Source of the DNA: Micromonospora_J zhanjiangensis
Lineage (GTDB): Bacteria; Actinomycetota; Actinomycetes; Mycobacteriales; Micromonosporaceae
Direction of reading: 5' to 3'
Assembly: GCF_042650605.1 (NCBI RefSeq)
Contig: NZ_JBHSBN010000003.1
Location: forward strand, 62,001 to 126,000
Length of the DNA stretch: 64,000 nt
In this document: in pieces, positions 58,090-64,000 of the stretch
Position numbering within the stretch: position 1 is the first letter of the stretch
Layout: each line of letters starts with the position of its first letter
The notes under the pieces: model-generated
The model's database searches: none
What the model was told of the DNA's origin: nothing
Seen by the model: the letters and a program-made list of their open reading frames with translations, nothing else
Made by a program: the position numbers and the translations under genes

Positions 58090-58282
58090 GGTGGTCGAGG
58101 GTAGTCGCGCCGGGCGGACGGCTCGCGGGCCGGGGAGCACCGACGGATCGCCGGCCGCGGCCAGGGCCGCGATCGAGCACTGATAAACGGACGAAAGGTG
58201 AAAGTTCCCCGAACTACCCTGTTCGGCTATTGTCGGGCGATAACCGTACGATCGGGCACCGCACCGGCCGTCCGGGGGCGAC

Positions 58283-58320
58283 GTAACACGGCAGAAACAC
58301 AGGAGACATGCCCGGGCAAC
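58283..58320 (+). promoter_or_regulatory. Candidate GlnR box upstream of glnA
   Basis: GTAAC (58283-58287), six bases, GAAAC (58294-58298), six bases, GACAT (58305-58309), six bases, GCAAC (58316-58320). This is the gTnAc-n6-GaAAc-n6 spacing of GlnR operators in actinomycetes. The first half matches the consensus fully and the second is weaker. The site ends 60 bp before the glnA GTG. Confidence 0.7.
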
Positions 58321-58380
58321 CGCGCAGCCATACCGTCGCCAGCGAGCCCAGCCACCACGTGGACGTGCCAGGAGGAACGT

Positions 58381-59805
58381 GTGTTCGCCAATCCCGAGGA
58401 ACTGCTGCGATACCTCAAGAACGAGGACGTCAAGTTCGTCGACGTACGGTTCTGCGATCTGCCCGGGGTGATGCAACACTTCAACCTCCCGGTCGAGTCG
58501 TTCGACGACAGCGTCATCACCGACGGTCTGGCCTTCGACGGATCGTCGATCCGCGGTTTCCAGGCGATTCACGAGTCGGACATGCTGCTGCTGCCGGACG
58601 TCGCCACCGCCTTCGTCGACCCGTTCCGGGTGCAGAAGACCGTCGCGCTCAACTTCTTCATCCACGACCCGTTCACCCGTGAGGCGTACTCCCGGGACCC
58701 GCGGAACGTGGCCAAGAAGGCCGAGGCGTACCTCGCCGCCAGCGGCATCGCCGACACCGCCTACTTCGGACCGGAGGCGGAGTTCTACATCTTCGACTCC
58801 ATCCGGCACGAGACCTCGGCCCACCAGGCGTTCTACTACATCGACTCGATCGAGGGCGCCTGGAACACCGGCCGCGAGGAAGAGGGCGGCAACCGCGGCT
58901 ACAAGACGGCGTACAAGGGGGGTTACTTCCCGGTGCCGCCGGTGGACCACTACGCCGACCTGCGGGACCAGATCGTCCGCCGGCTGGTCGACACCGGGTT
59001 CACCGTGGAACGGTCGCACCACGAGGTGGGCACCGCCGGCCAGGCCGAGATCAACTACAAGTTCTCCACCCTGCTGCACGCCGGTGACCAGCTCCAGCTC
59101 TTCAAGTACATCGTCAAGAACGAGGCCTGGGCGGCCGGCAAGACGGCGACCTTCATGCCGAAGCCGCTGTTCGGCGACAACGGCTCGGGCATGCACACCC
59201 ACCAGAGCCTGTGGCTGAACGGCGAGCCGCTGTTCTACGACGAGACCGGCTACGCCGGCCTGTCCGACATGGCCCGCTGGTACATCGGTGGCCTGCTGCA
59301 CCACGCGCCGTCGCTGCTGGCCTTCACCAACCCGACGGTCAACTCCTACCGGCGTCTGGTGCCGGGCTTCGAGGCGCCGGTCAACCTGGTCTACTCCCAG
59401 CGCAACCGGTCGGCCTGCACCCGCATCCCGGTCACCGGCAGCAACGCCAAGGCCAAGCGGGTCGAGTTCCGGGTGCCCGACCCGTCGGCCAACGTCTACC
59501 TGGCCTTCTCGGCCATGCTGATGGCCGGCCTGGACGGCATCAAGAGCAAGATCGAGCCGCCGGAGCCGATCGACAAGGACCTCTACGACCTGCCGCCGGA
59601 GGAGTGGGGCTCGGTCAAGCAGGTCCCCGGCTCGCTGCCCGAGGTGCTCGACGCGCTGGAGGCCGACAACGAGTACCTGCTCGACGGCGGCGTCTTCACC
59701 CCGGACCTGATCTCCACCTGGGTGGACTGGAAGCGGGCCAACGAGGTCGACCCGGTCCGGCTGCGCCCGACCCCGCACGAGTTCGCCATGTACTTCGACT
59801 GCTGA
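58381..59805 (+). CDS. glnA: Type I glutamine synthetase
   Basis: A 474-residue GSI-type glutamine synthetase that makes glutamine from glutamate and ammonia. It shows FDGSSIRGFQ, FGPEAEFYIFD, FMPKPLFGDNGSGMH, and the adenylylation loop with Tyr402 in KDLYDLPPEE, so it is the glnE-regulated class. The GTG start has AGGAGG about six bases upstream. The leader contains a GlnR-like operator. A hairpin follows the stop. In mycobacteria glnE and glnA2 follow; here an Rpn-family gene intervenes. Confidence 0.96.
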   Translation: MFANPEELLRYLKNEDVKFVDVRFCDLPGVMQHFNLPVESFDDSVITDGLAFDGSSIRGFQAIHESDMLLLPDVATAFVDPFRVQKTVALNFFIHDPFTREAYSRDPRNVAKKAEAYLAASGIADTAYFGPEAEFYIFDSIRHETSAHQAFYYIDSIEGAWNTGREEEGGNRGYKTAYKGGYFPVPPVDHYADLRDQIVRRLVDTGFTVERSHHEVGTAGQAEINYKFSTLLHAGDQLQLFKYIVKNEAWAAGKTATFMPKPLFGDNGSGMHTHQSLWLNGEPLFYDETGYAGLSDMARWYIGGLLHHAPSLLAFTNPTVNSYRRLVPGFEAPVNLVYSQRNRSACTRIPVTGSNAKAKRVEFRVPDPSANVYLAFSAMLMAGLDGIKSKIEPPEPIDKDLYDLPPEEWGSVKQVPGSLPEVLDALEADNEYLLDGGVFTPDLISTWVDWKRANEVDPVRLRPTPHEFAMYFDC

Positions 59806-59833
59806 CGAGAGCCAGCGGCGGCGACACCGCATC

Positions 59834-59865
59834 GGAAACCCCCGGGTACCGCCCCGGGGTTTTCC
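59834..59865 (+). terminator. Terminator hairpin after glnA with T-tract
   Basis: GGAAACCCC at 59834-59842 pairs with GGGGTTTTCC at 59856-59865 (one bulge), with a GGG/CCC inner stem, and ends in TTTT. Similar hairpins recur at 60863 and 61874. Confidence 0.75.
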
Positions 59866-59977
59866 GTGTCCGCCCACACCTACGGCAGCCGGCCGTCGAC
59901 TTCTCCGCGGACCCGATGACCCAAAGTGTCCGGCGTGTCGACCGAGAGTTGTTCACACTGGTCACTAGCATCACCCG

Positions 59978-60835
59978 GTGCCCTCACAACAACACGAAGC
60001 GTTGATAGAGCTGTTCCGGCATCGACCGGCCCTCGCCGCCGAACTGCTCGCCGGCCCGCTCGGAATCACCGTCCCGGCCTACCAGAACGTCCGCCTCGAC
60101 TCCGGCGACCTGCCGGACCTCATTCCCACCGAATACCGCGCCGACAGTGTCATCACCCTCACCCGCGGCGACACGTCCGTGCTGTCCGTGGTGATCGAGA
60201 TCCAACTCCGCCCCGATCAGCGCAAACGACGTAGTTGGCCGGTCTACCTCAGCACCCTGCACGCCCGCTCCCACTGCCCGGCCATGCTGCTGGTGGTCTG
60301 CCCGGACGAACGCACCGCCGGCTGGTGCGCCACCCCCATCGACGTCGGCCACCCCGGCTGGACCCTGGTCCCGCTCGTGATCGGCCCGCAGCGGATCCCC
60401 ACCGTCACCGATCCCGCCGAGGCCGCCGACAGCCCCGAACTGGCCGTGCTCTCGGCCCTGGCCCACGGCACCCATCCAGACCGCGACAAGATCTTCCAAG
60501 CCCTGCTCAACGGCCTCGGAACGATGGATCAACACCAGGCCAACCTGTACACTGACGCCGTGCTCGCCGCCCTCCCACAGGCGGCCCGGCACCACCTGGA
60601 GGCCCTGATGACCAGTGCGACCTACGAATACCAGAGCGACTTCGCCCGCCGCTACTTCTACGAGGGCAAGGCCGAGGGCGAGGCCCGGGCGCTGCTCACG
60701 GTGCTCGCGGCACGGGGCATCACGGTGTCCGACGCGGACCGGCAAAGGATCACCGAATGCACCGACGCCGACCAGCTGGAAACCTGGGTCCGGCGTGCCG
60801 TCACCGCCGGCTCGGTCGACGACATCTTCGCCTGA
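59978..60835 (+). CDS. Rpn-family recombination-promoting nuclease-type protein (full-length)
   Basis: A 285-residue Rpn/PD-(D/E)XK-type protein. VVIEIQLRPDQRKRRSWPVY (about 70-90) holds the likely catalytic Glu-x-Gln core. The C-terminus has ATYEYQSDFARRYFYEGKAE, then an RITECTDADQLETWVRRAV helix, the usual Rpn tail. Rpn proteins are DNA nucleases that promote recombination in E. coli. The GTG start at 59978 has no clear ribosome-binding site. A diverged, internally deleted copy of this gene and its leader lies at 61862-62299. Confidence 0.82.
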   Translation: MPSQQHEALIELFRHRPALAAELLAGPLGITVPAYQNVRLDSGDLPDLIPTEYRADSVITLTRGDTSVLSVVIEIQLRPDQRKRRSWPVYLSTLHARSHCPAMLLVVCPDERTAGWCATPIDVGHPGWTLVPLVIGPQRIPTVTDPAEAADSPELAVLSALAHGTHPDRDKIFQALLNGLGTMDQHQANLYTDAVLAALPQAARHHLEALMTSATYEYQSDFARRYFYEGKAEGEARALLTVLAARGITVSDADRQRITECTDADQLETWVRRAVTAGSVDDIFA

Positions 60836-60862
60836 CAGCCTGCTCGACGGCGACATCTCATC

Positions 60863-60895
60863 GGAAGGCCCCCGGGTGCCACCCGGGGGCCTTCC
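60863..60895 (+). terminator. Perfect 15-bp hairpin after the Rpn gene
   Basis: GGAAGGCCCCCGGGT (60863-60877) and its exact complement (60881-60895), with a 3-base loop, end the Rpn gene. The preceding sequence CATCGGAAG is shared with the other two terminators of this region. Confidence 0.85.
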
Positions 60896-60899
60896 GCGT

Positions 60900-61142
60900 T
60901 CAATTCTCTCTGATGATGGTTTCTGCTATTCGGATGATTTCCTGCGGCAGTACGGGAATGAAGATGTCGTCCATCTCGTACAGGAAACGCAGAGAGTTGA
61001 CGGCAGGGGTACAGGAGACCACTCCACAGAGTCGGCACGTTGCCGACCCTACGGGAAGATGATTGGCCAGGATCAGCCTTGCCTTCAGAATGAGACCTAC
61101 GTCTTCTTCCTCGTACATCTCTTCGTTGTCGTCAGGAATCAT
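60900..61142 (-). CDS. Small protein with CxxC motif, 80 aa (AT-richer island)
   Basis: An 80-residue acidic protein (MIPDDNEEMYEEEDVGLIL, then ATCRLCGVVSCTPAV and EMDDIFIPVLPQEIIRIAET). The Cys-x-x-Cys cluster may bind a metal. I do not recognise the family. It is the third of three small minus-strand genes whose ends overlap (11 bp with the previous one), so they form an operon. Codon and base use is AT-richer than the flanks. Confidence 0.55.
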   Translation of the reverse strand: MIPDDNEEMYEEEDVGLILKARLILANHLPVGSATCRLCGVVSCTPAVNSLRFLYEMDDIFIPVLPQEIIRIAETIIREN

Positions 61143-61314
61143 TGCTTCCCTCCCGAGCCTGAAGGTCTATCATCCTTTGCGTTGCCCATTGGAGTTGTTC
61201 GCAGCCTTCAGGCTGGCAAGACAGGCACGTTTTTCCCTCGTCGTGTAGACGGATTGTCAGAGTGGCGGCTATCGCCTGAGCCTGCCTCGACGTGTCCTCA
61301 TGGCTACCCGACAC
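61132..61314 (-). CDS. Small Cys-rich protein, 60 aa (AT-richer island)
   Basis: A 60-residue protein (SRQAQAIAATLTIRLHDEGK, then TCLSCQPEGCEQLQWATQRM). The CxxC-x4-C pattern suggests a small metal-binding or DNA-interacting protein of a mobile element. The GTG start directly follows the TAG stop of the upstream 59-residue gene. No named family was recognised. Confidence 0.55.
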   Translation of the reverse strand: MSGSHEDTSRQAQAIAATLTIRLHDEGKTCLSCQPEGCEQLQWATQRMIDLQAREGSNDS

Positions 61315-61494
61315 CTAGAACTTCCCTCCGTTGGGTCGCTCTGGCTCCCGCGGCGCGCCCCGCGTCATCCTGGCGCCGTTCCTCGGTGGCGTCGGTGGCT
61401 TCTGGTTGTCGCCGGCTACCGGAGCTTCCTCCCTCCGCTCAACTTGATCAACGGTGCCGTCGCCACGTAGGAACCACTTTCCTCTTAAGCCCAT
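61315..61494 (-). CDS. Small basic protein, 59 aa, first gene of the island operon
   Basis: A 59-residue basic protein (MGLRGKWFLRGDGTVDQVER, then a Pro/Arg/Asn-rich tail). The ATG at 61492-61494 has a GGGAG site upstream, and the TAG stop (61315-61317) abuts the next GTG. The promoter region overlaps the CTAGGCGT repeats. No family recognised. Confidence 0.5.
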   Translation of the reverse strand: MGLRGKWFLRGDGTVDQVERREEAPVAGDNQKPPTPPRNGARMTRGAPREPERPNGGKF

Positions 61495-61519
61495 GCCTGC
61501 GTCTCCCGTCCCGTAGGTA

Positions 61520-61570
61520 CTAGGCGTGTGTTAAGAGTGTACGCCTAGCAGGCGTGCGTACACTAGGCGT
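61520..61570. promoter_or_regulatory. Three CTAGGCGT/ACGCCTAG octamers in a divergent promoter
   Basis: CTAGGCGT (61520-61527), its exact complement ACGCCTAG (61541-61548) and CTAGGCGT again (61563-61570), about 21-22 bp apart, lie between the three-gene minus operon and the AlpA-like gene. The spacing (two helical turns) is typical of a repressor or excisionase binding array. Confidence 0.6.
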
Positions 61571-61604
61571 CTATCATCTTGATACACGCTTCCTGACGCC
61601 TGCC

Positions 61605-61610
61605 TAGCCT
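61605..61610 (+). promoter_or_regulatory. -10 box (TAGCCT) of the AlpA-like gene
   Basis: TAGCCT ends seven bases before the ATG at 61618, with a TTGATA at 61579-61584 as a possible but widely spaced -35. No ribosome-binding site is present. Confidence 0.45.
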
Positions 61611-61617
61611 CCTGGTC

Positions 61618-61821
61618 ATGGGCAAGCGCTACCGCCTGATGGGCTCACAGGAGATCAGGGACCGCTTGGGCGGCATCTCGCGTCAGCGCGTTTACCAGAT
61701 CACAAACCACCGCTCATTCCCCGAACCTGTTGCAGAGCTGGCAATGGGCAAGGTCTGGGATGCGGATGACGTAGAAGCTTGGATTGCAAAGCATCGGCCA
61801 GACACGGATGAAGAGATCTAG
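61618..61821 (+). CDS. AlpA/MerR-like excisionase-type DNA-binding protein, 67 aa
   Basis: A 67-residue protein (MGSQEIRDRLGGISRQRVYQ, then PVAELAMGKVWDADDVEAWI) with the winged-helix pattern of AlpA/excisionase proteins that regulate mobile-element genes. It probably binds the CTAGGCGT array upstream and controls the divergent operon. No integrase is visible nearby, so the element may be a remnant. Confidence 0.7.
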   Translation: MGKRYRLMGSQEIRDRLGGISRQRVYQITNHRSFPEPVAELAMGKVWDADDVEAWIAKHRPDTDEEI

Positions 61822-61873
61822 ATTTCGGCTCTAAGTACGTCTGATGGTCCACTCCCGTTAGATCACCGCATCG

Positions 61874-61902
61874 GCAACCCCGGGACACTTTTCGGGGGTT
61901 GC
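61874..61902 (+). terminator. Hairpin GCAACCCC/GGGGTTGC, third copy of the terminator cassette
   Basis: GCAACCCC (61874-61881) pairs with GGGGTTGC (61895-61902). The preceding CACCGCATCGG matches the sequence before the glnA terminator at 59826-59835, so this is part of a duplicated segment. Confidence 0.7.
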
Positions 61903-61988
61903 CCTTGTCCGGAGCTTCGCCGGCGGACAAGCAAAGGTAGTCGGCGTGTCGACGGTGAGTCGCGCGCACCGATTACTAACATCACCCG

Positions 61989-62299
61989 ACACTGACGTCG
62001 TGCTCGCCGCCTCCCACAGGCGGCACGGCACCACCTGGAGGGCCCCGATGAAAATCGCGAACTACAAATACCAGAGCGACTTCGCCCGCCGTTACTTCCA
62101 GCAGGGCTTCACCGAAGGCAAAGCCGAGGGAGAGGCCAAGGGCCAGGCCATGGCGCTGCTGACGGTGCTCGCGGCACGTGACCGCACGGTGTCCGACGCG
62201 GCACGCCAGCGAATCACCGAATGCACCGACCCCGACCAGTTCGAAACGTGGATCCGGCGCGCCGCCACCGCCATCTCGGTCGCCGAGATCCTCGCCTGA
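61989..62299 (+). pseudogene. Truncated duplicate of the Rpn gene
   Basis: The leader resembles that of the full gene (GGCGTGTCGAC and ACTA-CATCACCCG before the start). It is followed directly by sequence equivalent to position 60548 onward of copy 1, so about 570 bp are deleted. Compensating single-base changes shift the frame for a short stretch, and then NYKYQSDFARRYFQQGFTE, RITECTDPDQFETWIRRAA and the stop follow. An ATG at 62048 could give an 83-residue C-terminal fragment, but the catalytic core is gone. Confidence 0.75.
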
Positions 62300-62410
62300 C
62301 GGCCCGGCACCACGTCCCGGGCGCCTGACCGGCGTCCAGGTGCCAACCGATCGCCATAAGCTGGACGGATTGGTCGGCATCCGTGCCGACCTCGTGCGGG
62401 GAGAGGTGCG

Positions 62411-63640
62411 ATGACGAAGAGTGCCCGCCGGGCGGACCCGGCCGGGGCGCGCCCGGAGGACGCCTGGCTGGTCGAGGTCGCCCGCACCGCCGGCGTCGAC
62501 GCCGGTGGCGTGCCGGTGGAGCTGCTCGGCGACTATCTGCGGCTGCTGACGGACGCCGCGGTGACCGGCCGCCGGCCGCGTCGCGGTGAACTCGACGCGG
62601 TGGGGGCCCTCGGCCGGCACGCCGCCGAGCAGGGCGTGTCGGCGGGGCGGGTCGTCCGCCTCTACCTGTCCGCTGCGCGGCGGTTCTGGCGGGAGTTGCC
62701 GCACCTGGACCGGTCCACCGACAGCGAGACGGTACGGGCGGCGGCGGACGCCGTACTCCACGTCGTCGACACCGCCGTGGCCACGCTGGCCGAGGGGTAC
62801 GTGGTGGCCCGTCGCGAGCTGGTCCGCCGGGAGGAGACGTTACGCCGGGAACTCGTCGACGACCTGCTGCGCGGTGACTCGGACCTCGGTGGCCTGGTGG
62901 AACGGGCCGAGCCGTTCGGGCTGGATCTCGCCCGGGTGCATCAGGTGGCGTTGGCCGCACCGAGCCGGCGGCTCCCGGACACCGACGCGGCGATCAGTGC
63001 CCTGGAACGGGTCATCTTCGACCGGCTGGGTGACCGGGACGTCCTGGTGGCCACGAAGGAGGGGCTGCTCGTCGTGATCGCGCCGGCGGACGCGCTGCCG
63101 GTCGACCGGAGCACCGGTGACGGCGGATCGGTACGAAACCTGGGCCGGATGATGCACGCCGAGTTGGACCGGCTGGCGCGGGGTCGCCCGTGGCAGGTGG
63201 CGGTGGGCCGCCCGCACCCGGGCCTGTACGGCATCGCCCGCTCGTACGAGGAGGCCCGCGAGGCCCTGGCCACGGCCCGGCGGCTGCACACGGACAGCCC
63301 GGTCATCGACACCCACGACCTGCTCATCTACCGCGTCCTGCTGCGGGACCAGCCGGCCATGGTCGACCTCGTCCGGGCGGTGCTGACACCACTGAGCCGG
63401 GCCCGGGGTGGCGCCGGGCCGCTGCTGGGCACCCTGAGCGAGTATTTCGCCAGCGGCGAGGTCGCCACCGAGGCGGCCCGCCGCCTGCACGTGTCGGTCC
63501 GCACCGTCACCTATCGGCTGGACCGGATCCGGACGCTGAGCGGCTACGACCCCACCGATCCACGGGACCGGTTCACCCTGCACGCCGCCGTGCTCGGTGC
63601 CCGGGCCCTGGACTGGCCGCGCCAGCCGCTGCCGACGTAG
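62411..63640 (+). CDS. PucR/CdaR-type helix-turn-helix regulator
   Basis: A 409-residue regulator. The N-terminal ~170 residues are helical (VRLYLSAARRFWRELPHLDR). A GGDEF-like/PucR middle region follows (VHQVALAAPSRRLPDTDAA; GRPHPGLYGIARSYEEAREA), and the C-terminal HTH_30 domain reads YFASGEVATEAARRLHVSVR then TVTYRLDRIRTLSG. Such proteins control purine or other catabolic genes or respond to sugar acids. The ATG has a GAGAGG site about seven bases upstream. It is a lone gene with no obvious target beside it. Confidence 0.88.
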   Translation: MTKSARRADPAGARPEDAWLVEVARTAGVDAGGVPVELLGDYLRLLTDAAVTGRRPRRGELDAVGALGRHAAEQGVSAGRVVRLYLSAARRFWRELPHLDRSTDSETVRAAADAVLHVVDTAVATLAEGYVVARRELVRREETLRRELVDDLLRGDSDLGGLVERAEPFGLDLARVHQVALAAPSRRLPDTDAAISALERVIFDRLGDRDVLVATKEGLLVVIAPADALPVDRSTGDGGSVRNLGRMMHAELDRLARGRPWQVAVGRPHPGLYGIARSYEEAREALATARRLHTDSPVIDTHDLLIYRVLLRDQPAMVDLVRAVLTPLSRARGGAGPLLGTLSEYFASGEVATEAARRLHVSVRTVTYRLDRIRTLSGYDPTDPRDRFTLHAAVLGARALDWPRQPLPT

Positions 63641-63642
63641 CG

Positions 63643-63767
63643 GATCAGGACGCCGCGCGTCGCCGGTCGGGCTGCCGCGTCGCGGGTCAGGACGCCACGC
63701 CGCGTCGCGTCACGGGTCAGGACGCGCCGCGTCGCGTCACGGGTCAGGACGGCGCGTCGCGGGTCAG
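63643..63767. repeat. About 27-bp tandem repeats at the 3' end of the KhtT-like gene
   Basis: Four to five imperfect units containing GGTCAGGACGC and CGCGTCGCGTCACG run from 63643 to 63767. The stop codon and last seven residues of the minus-strand KhtT-like gene lie inside the array, and the array ends next to the PucR gene stop. Confidence 0.85.
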
Positions 63768-63977
63768 TTCGGGGAAGCCGAGCAGCGTGGCCAACGCGGT
63801 CCTCTCGGCCCGGGTGAGCGCGAGGGTCACCATGAGGTCGGGGTCGTCCGGGTCGTCGTAGACCACGTCCCGACGGTCGCCGACGTCGTATTCGACGATG
63901 CCGATCCGGCGGCGCTGTGCGGTGGTGAAGGTGTACCGCGCTCCGATGCCGGGCAATGCCGTGCGTTCGATCTCCAT
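63744..63977 (-). CDS. N-terminal domain of a KhtT-type cation/proton antiporter regulatory subunit
   Basis: A 77-residue protein (MEIERTALPGIGARYTFTTA, then IGIVEYDVGDRRDVVYDDPD and LTRAERTALATLLGFP) matching the N-terminal part of KhtT/antiporter regulatory subunits. Full-length members have about 160 residues with a TrkA-C domain. Here the reading frame ends within a tandem-repeat array, so the C-terminal domain is missing. AGGAG precedes the ATG by six bases. It may be a natural single-domain protein or a truncated gene. Confidence 0.65.
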   Translation of the reverse strand: MEIERTALPGIGARYTFTTAQRRRIGIVEYDVGDRRDVVYDDPDDPDLMVTLALTRAERTALATLLGFPELTRDAPS

Positions 63978-64000
63978 GGGGTACTCCTGCGGGGCCGGCT

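Noticed and set aside
1..64000. CRISPR arrays, rRNA or tRNA genes
   Set aside because: No regularly spaced 25-40 bp repeats with unique spacers and no tRNA-like cloverleaf with a conserved T-loop was noticed by eye. A covariance search was not possible.

Overview
The window is high-GC chromosomal DNA from an actinomycete, most likely a member of the Micromonosporaceae. The evidence is the strong G/C bias at third codon positions, many GTG starts, many leaderless genes with a TANNNT box 6-8 nt before the start codon, XRE/DUF397 pairs, DUF6244-type proteins, and a backbone gene order that resembles Mycobacterium tuberculosis Rv2202c-Rv2220 as I remember it. The species is inferred, not proven. 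I saw no rRNA, tRNA, CRISPR array or integrase.

Backbone. From left to right it runs: cysteine desulfurase end and tusA; PfkB kinase cbhK, erpA and glycerate kinase; nadA, a MurA-like enzyme and DUF3043; azlCD with its regulator; a three-gene ABC exporter; a giant disordered TPR/WG-repeat protein; an M50 protease; a cobU-cobT fusion and cobS; gcvT; pepA; lpdA and sucB; a TIGR01777 epimerase; lipB, nadE, aspS and lipA; a LuxR-family ATPase regulator; DUF4191, RDD and glnA; and a PucR-type regulator. lpdA/sucB and lipB/lipA together cover lipoate synthesis, attachment and use. nadA and nadE cover the two ends of NAD synthesis. glnA carries a GlnR-like operator and aspS a T-box leader.

Accessory DNA. 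Four places depart from the backbone. (1) 0.55-1.46 kb: hicAB next to a truncated XRE regulator and its DUF397 partner. (2) 32.5-41.3 kb: a vapBC module between two diverged copies of the sucB tail, a two-component system, an intact XRE/DUF397 pair, and two polymorphic-toxin modules (DUF6244 protein, CdiA-like tRNase, SitI3-like immunity protein) separated by a hemerythrin gene. (3) 42.3-48.3 kb: a serine hydrolase, a secreted esterase, a membrane glycosyltransferase-like protein and an AbiEi/DUF559-type gene flanked by two near-identical palindromes. (4) 59.8-62.3 kb: an Rpn-family nuclease and its truncated duplicate around an AT-richer island of small genes.

Most notable observation. In both toxin modules the DUF6244 gene ends in the heptamer G_GGA_AAC directly before UGA. 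Six nucleotides later there is a strong stem-loop, and the -1 frame runs open into the toxin. This is the layout of a programmed -1 ribosomal frameshift that would make a DUF6244-toxin fusion. I know of no description of it for this family, but I could not search.
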